From the NCBI GenBank assembly GCA_016790225.1, contig JAEUOZ010000028.1, positions 1-11,616 of the forward strand: a stretch of DNA of 11,616 nucleotides. The letters are read 5' to 3'. The notes under the pieces were generated by a model, which saw only the letters and a list, made by a program, of their open reading frames with translations, was not told where the DNA came from and did no database searches. The position numbers and the translations under genes were made by a program. The DNA comes from Rubrivivax sp. (GTDB lineage: Bacteria; Pseudomonadota; Gammaproteobacteria; Burkholderiales; Burkholderiaceae). The first letter of the stretch is position 1, and every line of letters begins with the position of its first letter. Shown piece by piece: positions 6,603 to 11,616 of the stretch.

Positions 6603-7970
6603 ATGTCCGTCGTCAGCCTCTTCATCAGCTACCGGCGCGCCGACAGCGAGCATGCGGCGCAGCGGGTGCGCGAGCGCCTGCAGGCGCGCTTCGGCGACGA
6701 AGGCGTCTTCATCGATCGCGAGATGCCGCCCGGCGTGGACTGGTCCAGCGTCCTGGCGAAGAACGTCGATCAGGCCTCGGCGGTGGTGGTGATGATCGGC
6801 GAGCGATTCACCGAGCTGCTGCAGGCCTATGCCGACAAGGGCCAGCCCGACCCCATGCGGGCCGAGCTGGAAGCCGCCCTGCAGTCCGGCAAGCGCATCT
6901 ATCCGGTCGTGACCGGCCTGCGCGACATGCCCGCCGCGGCGCAGCTGCCGCCTTCGCTGCAGCCGCTGCTGCAGGCCAATGCGGTATTTGCCCCGGCACC
7001 GTACTTCGACGCGGCAATGGACGCGCTGATCAAGGCCGTGGAATCCCAGCACGGCTGGGTGCCGCCGCGCGCAAGCGACAGCCCGCCGGCCGGCGCGCCG
7101 CCGGGGGCACTGAACGCGCCGACGCCGCAGGCCCTGGCGGATCAGTTCAGGCTCTCGCTCTGGGGCCGCTGGCTGAGCACCGCGCTGCTCACCGTGGCGA
7201 CCATGGCCTTCTTCGGCCACGTGCTGGCCTGGCTGGAGGCGGCTTCCACGGCGCCGGGTTCAAGCCTGCCCGGCGCCAGCCCGGCTGCGCCGGCCTGGCC
7301 GGCCGCGGTCTGGGACGGCGCACGTTTTCTGCTGGCCACGCTGTTCCTCGGCCTGGGTCCCTTCCTCGCGCGCTGGCTGGTGGCCGAGATGAGGGCGCGC
7401 TCCTGGCTGCCGGTGAACAACCTGCTGGGCTTGATCACCGCGCTGAACATGGCGGGCATGCTGCTGTGCGGTGCGCTCTTCCTGCTGCTGTCCACCATCC
7501 CGGGCTGGCGCTTGCAGCCGCTGCTGCCCGCCTGGTGGTTTCCGCCGCAGCCCCAGGCGGGCGACTATGTGCTGCTGTCCCTGATGCTGCTGGGCCTGGT
7601 GCTCGCAGCGGTGGCGCTGGCCGTCTACGAACCCATGGCGCGGCGGCGCCATGTGCGCGGCCACACGCTGAGCCTGCACAGCCTGCACGCGCTGGCGTTG
7701 CTGCTGATGTGTGGCGTTGGCTGGTTCGCCGCCTCGCTGCTGGGCTCGGTGGCCGTGCCGCCCGGCACGCCGCTGGTCCCGCTGGTGGGCTACCTGATGC
7801 TGTGCCCGGTGCTGTCGCTGCTGTTCGCCGTCTGGGAGATGGCGCCCACGGGCCTGGGCACGGCGCAGTTCCAGTGGCCGTTCCGCACGCTGCTGGCCAT
7901 GCTGGTGGCGCTGTACCTGACGGTGACGCTCGCCCTCTGGGCCTACGGGCCGATGCGTGTGTTCGGGTAG
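6603..7970 (+). CDS. TIR-domain protein with seven predicted membrane helices
   Basis: This 455-aa protein joins an N-terminal TIR domain (about residues 4-145) to a membrane region. The TIR part shows SLFISYRRADSE at 5-16 (first strand and BB-loop side), VFIDREMPPGVDW at 35-47 and AVVVMIGERF at 60-69. DPMRAELEAAL at 83-93 corresponds to the D(W/F)VRxEIxxAL segment of bacterial TIR domains, making E88 the candidate NADase glutamate. KRIYPVVTGL at 97-106 is the following strand. A Pro/Ala-rich linker (about 152-177) leads to hydrophobic segments near 188-211, 241-262, 273-298, 322-343, 359-385, 391-412 and 428-449, about seven helices. Start ATG 6603 has no clear ribosome-binding site, but it places the first TIR strand at the usual distance. 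In the family, TIR domains either bind partner proteins or cleave NAD+. Which applies here is unknown. The TIR call is firm; any defence role is inference. Confidence 0.85.
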   Translation: MSVVSLFISYRRADSEHAAQRVRERLQARFGDEGVFIDREMPPGVDWSSVLAKNVDQASAVVVMIGERFTELLQAYADKGQPDPMRAELEAALQSGKRIYPVVTGLRDMPAAAQLPPSLQPLLQANAVFAPAPYFDAAMDALIKAVESQHGWVPPRASDSPPAGAPPGALNAPTPQALADQFRLSLWGRWLSTALLTVATMAFFGHVLAWLEAASTAPGSSLPGASPAAPAWPAAVWDGARFLLATLFLGLGPFLARWLVAEMRARSWLPVNNLLGLITALNMAGMLLCGALFLLLSTIPGWRLQPLLPAWWFPPQPQAGDYVLLSLMLLGLVLAAVALAVYEPMARRRHVRGHTLSLHSLHALALLLMCGVGWFAASLLGSVAVPPGTPLVPLVGYLMLCPVLSLLFAVWEMAPTGLGTAQFQWPFRTLLAMLVALYLTVTLALWAYGPMRVFG

Positions 7971-7974
7971 GTGC

Positions 7975-7993
7975 GCGGGCAGGGTCAGCCCGC
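7975..7993 (+). terminator. GC-rich hairpin just after the TIR-protein gene
   Basis: GCGGGC at 7975-7980 pairs with GCCCGC at 7988-7993 around a seven-base loop, starting five bases after the TAG stop of the TIR-protein gene. No T-run follows, so it is not a classical intrinsic terminator. It could pause polymerase or protect the 3' end of the upstream transcript. The methionine synthase gene begins 100 bases downstream, so it also lies in that gene's likely leader. The pairing is read directly; the function is a guess. Confidence 0.3.
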
Positions 7994-8093
7994 AGCGGCG
8001 CACGCACCGTCTCTGGTGATACTCGTCGGCCCCGGCCACGCCAGCGCGCAGGCCGATCACCGCCCTTTCGGCGTCACCCGCCACCGCCCAGCC

Positions 8094-9125
8094 ATGACCA
8101 CCCTCTTCCCCACCGCCGTTGCCGGCAGCCTGCCCAAGCCCGCCTGGTTGTCCGAGACCGAAAAGCTCTGGCCCCAGTGGAAGCTGGCCGGCGCGGATCT
8201 GGCGCAGGCCAAGCTGGACGCCACGCGGCTGTGGATCCAGGCCCAGGAAGACGCCGGCCTGGATGTCATCGGCGATGGCGAGCAATCGCGCCAGCACTTC
8301 GTGCACGGCTTCCTGGAGCAGGTGGACGGCATCGACTTCGAGCACAAGGTCGAGATGGGCATCCGCAACGACCGCTACAAGGCCATGGTGCCGCAGGTAG
8401 TGGCGCCGCTGAAGCTCAAGGGCCGGGTCCACCAGGACGAGGCGCGCTTCCTGCGCGCGCACACGGCGCGGCGCATCAAGTTCACGCTGCCCGGCCCCAT
8501 GACCATCGTCGATACCGTGGCCGACCGCTTCTACGGTGACCGCGTGACGATGGCCTTTGCCTTTGCCGAACTGCTCAACCAGGAAGCCCGCGCGCTGCAG
8601 GCCGATGGCGTGGACATCGTGCAGTTCGACGAGCCGGCCTTCAATGTCTACATGGCCGAGGCGGCCGACTGGGGCGTGAAGGCGCTGGAGCGCGCCGCCG
8701 AAGGCCTGAGCTGCACAACCGCCGTGCACATCTGCTACGGCTACGGCATCAAGGCCAATGTCGACTGGAAATCCACGTTAGGCACCGAGTGGCGCCAGTA
8801 CGAGCAGGTCTTCCCCGCGCTGGCCGCCAGCCGCATCGATCAGGTCAGCCTGGAGTGCATCCACTCCCGCGTGCCAGCCGAACTGATGGCCCTGCTGAAG
8901 GGCAAGGACGTGATGGTCGGCGTGATCGACGTCGCCAGCGACAGCATCGAGACCCCCGAGGAAGTGGCCGACACCATCGGCCGCGCCCTGCAGTTCGTCC
9001 CGCGCGAACGTCTGCTGCCCTGCACCAACTGCGGCCTGGCGCCAATGAAGCGCGAGGTGGCCGAGGCCAAGCTGAAGGCGCTGGCACAGGGTGCTGCGCT
9101 GGCGCGGCAGCGGGTGGGGGCGTGA
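8094..9125 (+). CDS. Stand-alone cobalamin-independent methionine synthase catalytic domain (core-MetE, MesD-like)
   Basis: This 343-aa protein is the C-terminal catalytic half of MetE as a separate protein; full MetE is about 750 residues. It should transfer a methyl group to homocysteine at a zinc site. The expected zinc ligands are all present: H212 and C214 in AVHICYGYG, E254 in VSLECIHS and C313 in PCTNCGLAPM. QFDEPAFNV at 177-185 and IGDGEQSRQHFV at 59-70 are family motifs for the homocysteine site. It lacks the N-terminal folate-binding half. The opening residues (TAVAGSLPKPAWL, then EKLWPQWKL) recall the MesD group of folate-independent methionine synthases described in aerobic proteobacteria. 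That group works with MesX (DUF1852), and no such gene is visible here. ATG 8094 has no strong ribosome-binding site. It follows the TIR-protein gene by 123 bases and is convergent with the caspase gene. The enzyme class is firm; the MesD assignment is from memory. Confidence 0.88.
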   Translation: MTTLFPTAVAGSLPKPAWLSETEKLWPQWKLAGADLAQAKLDATRLWIQAQEDAGLDVIGDGEQSRQHFVHGFLEQVDGIDFEHKVEMGIRNDRYKAMVPQVVAPLKLKGRVHQDEARFLRAHTARRIKFTLPGPMTIVDTVADRFYGDRVTMAFAFAELLNQEARALQADGVDIVQFDEPAFNVYMAEAADWGVKALERAAEGLSCTTAVHICYGYGIKANVDWKSTLGTEWRQYEQVFPALAASRIDQVSLECIHSRVPAELMALLKGKDVMVGVIDVASDSIETPEEVADTIGRALQFVPRERLLPCTNCGLAPMKREVAEAKLKALAQGAALARQRVGA

Positions 9126-9150
9126 GGCTGTCCTGAGGAAGGCTGAGTGT

Positions 9151-9173
9151 CGCAGCGAGCCAGGGGCGCTGCG
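9151..9173. terminator. Hairpin between convergent genes, possible bidirectional terminator
   Basis: CGCAGCG at 9151-9157 and CGCTGCG at 9167-9173 form a perfect seven-base stem with a nine-base loop. It lies in the 107-base gap between the stop of the methionine synthase gene (plus strand, 9125) and the stop of the caspase-FGE gene (minus strand, 9233). The position suits a shared terminator. No T-run follows on either strand, so it would be a weak or factor-dependent one. Confidence 0.35.
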
Positions 9174-9232
9174 GGCGGTGCTGTGGCTTCGAGTGGATGG
9201 TGCCAAGGGCCAGAGGGCAACACGGACAGGGA

Positions 9233-10900
9233 CTAAAGAGTCCTGGCGATACGGAAGCCGGTAACGTTTCCGCGGTAGTCCGTCGCGTTAAAGTAGCGCT
9301 GGGCCGAGCGCAGGAAACGGGGCAAGTTGCCCCAAGAGCCGCCGCGAAGAACCCGCCGCGCCTGATCGCCTGTCATCCGTGCGCTGCCGTCCGTTGGCGC
9401 GTCAATGTAGTAGTCGTACCAGACATCCTGGACCCACTCCCAAACATTGCCGTGCATGTCATGCAAGCCGAAGGCGTTCGCGCCAAACTGGCCCACCTCC
9501 ACTGTGCGTGCTCGGTATTGGCCGGTTGCACTGCCGTTGTAGGAGTAGTTGCCGTCAAAGTTGGCTTGCTGAGGGCTGATCTGCGGGCCTGTGTGGAAAG
9601 GGCCCGTCGTGCCAGCCCGCGTCGCATACTCCCATTCGGCTTCAGTAAGCAGGCGGTAGGTCTTGCCGGTCTGTGCACTCAGCCATTGCACGTATTGCTG
9701 GGCGTCCTCCCAGCTCACGTCGATCACCGGGCGCCTGCCGCGCCCCCAGCCATTGTCAGATGGCCTGTGGCGGCAAGCGCCAGCTGCCAAACACCAGTCC
9801 CACTGCTCGAAGGTCAGCTCGAATTTGCCGGCAGCAAAGCGGCGCACGTTTACTTGCCGCTGTGGGAGTTCACTGTCTCGTTCTGCCTCAGTTTCAGGAC
9901 TGCCCATGACAAAGCTGCCCTCTGGTACGACGACCATTTCGGGGCATTGCGGGCAGTCCTTGAACACGGTACCGGCTGGCAACGTGACTGTGCCCACTGG
10001 TGCTGAGGGCGCTGCAGGCCGAGGTGTCTCAGTGGGTTGCGCCACGGGGCGAGGAGGCGGTGGCTCTGGCACGGCGCCTGCGCTGAAGAGGTAGAACTGC
10101 CCGCGCAGGTCATCCACCAGGCTGGGGCGCTGACGGTGGCCGATGCTGGTGGCGCGATCTTCCACCTGGTCGCGAACGCGGCGCAGCGCGCTCAGGACAT
10201 CCAGGCCCGGCGAACGCAGCACACGGGCAAACTCCCAGGTAAACAGGCCGTTGCGCACGCCGGCTTCGCCCGGAACCTTGTCCAGCGCCTTTTCGCCGCG
10301 CCCAGCGCTGAGAATGACCACCTGCCCTCTGGCAGGCTCGGGCGGGCGAAGGCCGCGTGCCTCACCCAGGCTGCGCGTGCCGCTGCTGGGAAAGGGGTTG
10401 TCGCGGCAGGCATCCACCACTAGCATTGCCAGCCTAGCGGCCTTCAGTGCATCCTGGACATAGAGCAGCGGAACGCCTTCGCGCAGGAGCTTCCTCTCGT
10501 CATCGGCCTGAATGTCCACCGGCAGCAGCACCTGATCATTGCCCACCTGCACGCCGTGGCCCGCGAAGAAGAAGGCCACTTCGTCGCCGTTGTTCAGCCG
10601 CCGCTGAAGCCTGTCGACGGCGTCGAACAGCGCCTGGCGGCCCAGGTTGCGCTGCACCTCCACCTGAAAGCCTGCGTCGCGAAGCGTTCGCTCCATCAAT
10701 TCGGCATCGCGCACGGCGTTCTTCAGCGTCGCGATGTAGCGGTAGTCGTCGTTGCCGACCACCAGCGCCAGACGTGCAGCCTGTGCCGGCTGCACGCTTA
10801 CGGCAAGCCACAGCAGCAGCGTGGCGAACAGGCGCAGCGGCAACGGTGGTGAAAAGCCGCGCCGAGAGTGATCGAGATAGCGGTGACGCTTGGCGTGCAC
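9233..10900 (-). CDS. Exported caspase-like (peptidase C14) and formylglycine-generating-enzyme-like (SUMF1) fusion protein
   Basis: This 555-aa protein begins with a signal peptide, then a caspase-like domain (about residues 42-275), a Pro-rich linker (about 277-303) and an FGE-like domain (about 320-555). The caspase dyad is visible: H115 in FFFAGHGVQVG and C165 in VVDACRDNPF. FGE motifs are EMVVVPEGSFVMGSP (321-335), VIDVSWEDA (392-400), YRLLTEAEWEYATRAG (415-430), FGLHDMHGNVWEWVQD (477-492), RVLRGGSW (516-523) and GFRIAR (548-553). No cysteine occurs after residue 376, so the two C-terminal cysteines of true FGE are missing; the domain is probably a binding fold or another enzyme type. 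GTG 10900 was chosen because AGAGGGAG at 10907-10914 precedes it by six bases; GTG 10972 would add 24 residues before the signal. SRRGF at 12-16 before a hydrophobic stretch ending PAQA at 41 suggests Tat export. The FGE half is lower in GC than the flanking genes. Confidence 0.88.
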   Translation of the reverse strand: MHAKRHRYLDHSRRGFSPPLPLRLFATLLLWLAVSVQPAQAARLALVVGNDDYRYIATLKNAVRDAELMERTLRDAGFQVEVQRNLGRQALFDAVDRLQRRLNNGDEVAFFFAGHGVQVGNDQVLLPVDIQADDERKLLREGVPLLYVQDALKAARLAMLVVDACRDNPFPSSGTRSLGEARGLRPPEPARGQVVILSAGRGEKALDKVPGEAGVRNGLFTWEFARVLRSPGLDVLSALRRVRDQVEDRATSIGHRQRPSLVDDLRGQFYLFSAGAVPEPPPPRPVAQPTETPRPAAPSAPVGTVTLPAGTVFKDCPQCPEMVVVPEGSFVMGSPETEAERDSELPQRQVNVRRFAAGKFELTFEQWDWCLAAGACRHRPSDNGWGRGRRPVIDVSWEDAQQYVQWLSAQTGKTYRLLTEAEWEYATRAGTTGPFHTGPQISPQQANFDGNYSYNGSATGQYRARTVEVGQFGANAFGLHDMHGNVWEWVQDVWYDYYIDAPTDGSARMTGDQARRVLRGGSWGNLPRFLRSAQRYFNATDYRGNVTGFRIARTL

Positions 10901-10906
10901 GGGGTG

Positions 10907-10914
10907 CTCCCTCT
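10907..10914 (-). promoter_or_regulatory. Ribosome-binding site deciding the caspase-FGE start
   Basis: On the minus strand the bases read AGAGGGAG, followed by CACCCC and then GTG (10900-10898). This is a strong Shine-Dalgarno match with six-base spacing. It favours a 555-aa product whose signal peptide has a short basic n-region. The in-frame GTG at 10972 would place 24 more residues ahead of the signal sequence. Confidence 0.6.
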
Positions 10915-11021
10915 GAGGCAACTTGCTGGTACTTCCGCAGTGGCTCAGCGACGATTGTGCAGGCTGCGACACGAACGCCCGGCGATTGCCTACCTGTCAA
11001 CCAAGGCACGGGACATCATGG

Positions 11022-11048
11022 ACCGAGCCCGGCCGCGCCTTGCTCGGT
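11022..11048. repeat. Inverted repeat, 7-base arms with 13-base spacer
   Basis: ACCGAGC at 11022-11028 is the exact reverse complement of GCTCGGT at 11042-11048; the 13-base spacer is GC-rich. It lies about 120-150 bases upstream of the caspase-FGE start and just upstream, in minus-strand sense, of the TTGACA at 11000-10995. It could be an operator for a dimeric regulator or a hairpin in a leader. No T-run follows on either strand, so a terminator is less likely. The pairing is certain; the role is not. Confidence 0.35.
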
Positions 11049-11217
11049 AGAAGCATTGACGTCCAACGCTACTTTGCCTATAGGGGCCCTTTGCACTACT
11101 TGCTCACCGCGTTGAGGGCGAGGAGAGCACGTGCAGGCGACCATCAGGGGGCAGCAGCAAGCCTTCTAGCGCCAGGGCGCGACCCGCGCGCACGGCGGCC
11201 GACGCCGGCACTTAAGC

Positions 11218-11448
11218 CTATACCAACTGGCCCAGCGCCTGCGGCTGCAGCTCAGAAGCAACGCCGTGGTAGCTAAGCAACGCAAGAAGGCGCGTGGCGT
11301 CCTCCTCAGGCCGGTCACTACGGACCTGCTGCACGGCGGAGATCACATGCAGCCTGCTGGAGGCCAAGAGCGCTGATTCGTCGGCCGACCCGGCCCGCTG
11401 CTGCGCCGGGCCCGATCCCAAGCCCCACAGTGCACCCGACAGGGTCAC
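11218..11448 (-). pseudogene. Unrecognised reading frame, possible second half of a frameshifted gene
   Basis: From GTG 11448 this frame gives 76 residues ending at TAG 11220-11218. I do not recognise the family. The same frame stays open upstream to 11490, and those codons read KTRRWCAWGFGLVTLSGALW. This looks like a basic stretch plus one membrane helix or signal sequence, but no usual start codon precedes it. If T at 11485 (minus-strand sense) were absent, ATG 11494 and the frame at 11483-11616 would run straight into it. It may therefore be part of a frameshifted gene or an error in the sequence. The remainder (about residues 20-76) is soluble-looking, with SALLASSRLHVISAVQQV and DATRLLALLSYHGVASEL. 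It is also possible that GTG 11448 is a true start and this is a small intact gene. Confidence 0.35.
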
Positions 11449-11482
11449 CAGCCCGAAGCCCCATGCACACCAGCGCCTAGTC

Positions 11483-11616
11483 TTACTGTGTCATAAGTGA
11501 AGCCTTTCGTTTGCGCGGAGGCAGCAAGGACACCGCGGTAGCGTCCTGAGCAAAGCTGCGGCGATACGCAGCCGCAAGCTCCTGATGGATGATGGGACGT
11601 GGCGCTGCGTGCGCTG
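11483..11616 (-). CDS. C-terminal fragment of an unrecognised protein at the window edge
   Basis: On the minus strand the frame is open from the window edge to TAA 11485-11483, giving 43 residues. The text looks like real protein: PRPIIHQELAAAYRRSFAQD, then AVSLLPPRKRKASLMTQ. Its start lies beyond the window. I cannot name the family. An internal ATG at 11494 sits eight bases after AAAGG and could start a new product, but in that frame the stop comes after only three codons. The frame at 11218-11448 begins one base out of phase right here, so the stop may be the result of a single-base insertion. The alternative is two genes with a short overlap. Codon choice is less GC-rich at third positions than in the fcs or liv genes, hinting at a different origin. 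Confidence 0.4.
   Translation of the reverse strand, partial: AHAAPRPIIHQELAAAYRRSFAQDATAVSLLPPRKRKASLMTQ

Larger units (their letters stand above)
10901..11217. other. Intergenic stretch of 317 bases upstream of the caspase-FGE gene
   Basis: No convincing gene was found on either strand; the open frames have unpatterned translations and poor starts. It is likely the 5' regulatory region of the minus-strand caspase-FGE gene. It holds the ribosome-binding site at 10907-10914, a TTGACA on the minus strand at 11000-10995 that matches a sigma-70 -35 box but has no good -10 box 16-18 bases on, an inverted repeat at 11022-11048, and several short GC palindromes near 11169-11205. Confidence 0.5.

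Noticed and set aside
8000..8093. Possible SAM riboswitch or other methionine-responsive leader before the methionine synthase gene
   Set aside because: No conserved riboswitch core could be recognised in the short leader; only the GC hairpin at 7975-7993 stands out.
7260..8729. A 489-codon open frame on the minus strand across the TIR and methionine synthase genes
   Set aside because: It spans two recognised plus-strand genes and gives a His/Gln/Arg-rich translation of low complexity, typical of antisense frames in GC-rich DNA.
11169..11180. Palindrome GCGCCAGGGCGC as a terminator for the frame ending at 11218
   Set aside because: The loop would be only two bases and the stem five, with no T-run, so a stable terminator hairpin is unlikely.
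10923..11276. A 117-codon plus-strand frame starting at TTG 10923
   Set aside because: No ribosome-binding site, no family motif, and an Ala/Arg/Pro-rich tail. It overlaps the upstream region of the minus-strand caspase gene and part of the minus-strand frame at 11218.

Overview
The window is GC-rich (about 65-67% in lines counted through the coding regions, with nearly all third positions G or C). Its gene content fits an aerobic soil or water betaproteobacterium of the Burkholderiales: a LivKHMGF-type ABC importer next to a feruloyl-CoA synthase, a 4-hydroxybenzoyl-CoA thioesterase, and a short vitamin-B12-independent methionine synthase. The taxonomic placement is inference from gene content and composition. 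No rRNA, tRNA, CRISPR array or complete insertion sequence was seen.

Positions 1-6113 hold one tightly packed plus-strand operon. It starts with the C-terminal end of a periplasmic substrate-binding protein (1-285). Two permeases follow (livH-like 340-1221, livM-like 1233-2279), then two ATPases (livG-like 2276-3049, livF-like 3052-3774). A hot-dog 4-hydroxybenzoyl-CoA thioesterase (3776-4216) and a feruloyl-CoA synthase (4302-6113) complete it. The stops and starts overlap or nearly touch. The likely joint role is uptake of a hydroxycinnamate or related aromatic acid, its activation to the CoA thioester, and hydrolysis of an aroyl-CoA formed downstream. The genes that would link ligase to thioesterase (hydratase/aldolase or beta-oxidation enzymes) are not in the window.

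Positions 6142-7970 continue on the same strand without a clear promoter. They encode an unrecognised 135-aa protein and a 455-aa protein with an N-terminal TIR domain followed by about seven membrane helices. After a 123-bp gap comes a stand-alone core-MetE protein (8094-9125) with all four zinc ligands; its sequence style recalls the folate-independent MesD group. A hairpin at 9151-9173 lies in the convergent gap.

Positions 9233-10900, minus strand, encode an exported fusion of a caspase-like (peptidase C14) domain and a formylglycine-generating-enzyme-like (SUMF1/FGE) domain. It has a possible twin-arginine signal peptide. Its FGE half is visibly lower in GC (about 57-58% in two lines counted). 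Upstream of it are a 317-bp gap with an inverted repeat and then, at the window edge, two minus-strand reading frames (11483-11616 and 11218-11448). These would join into one protein if a single base at 11485 were absent, so the locus is a frameshifted gene, an overlapping gene pair or a sequence error.

The less ordinary part of the window is 6.1-11.6 kb. There a membrane TIR protein and a secreted caspase-FGE protein, both from families tied to signalling or immunity, flank a methionine synthase. No characterised defence system could be assigned from the sequence alone.
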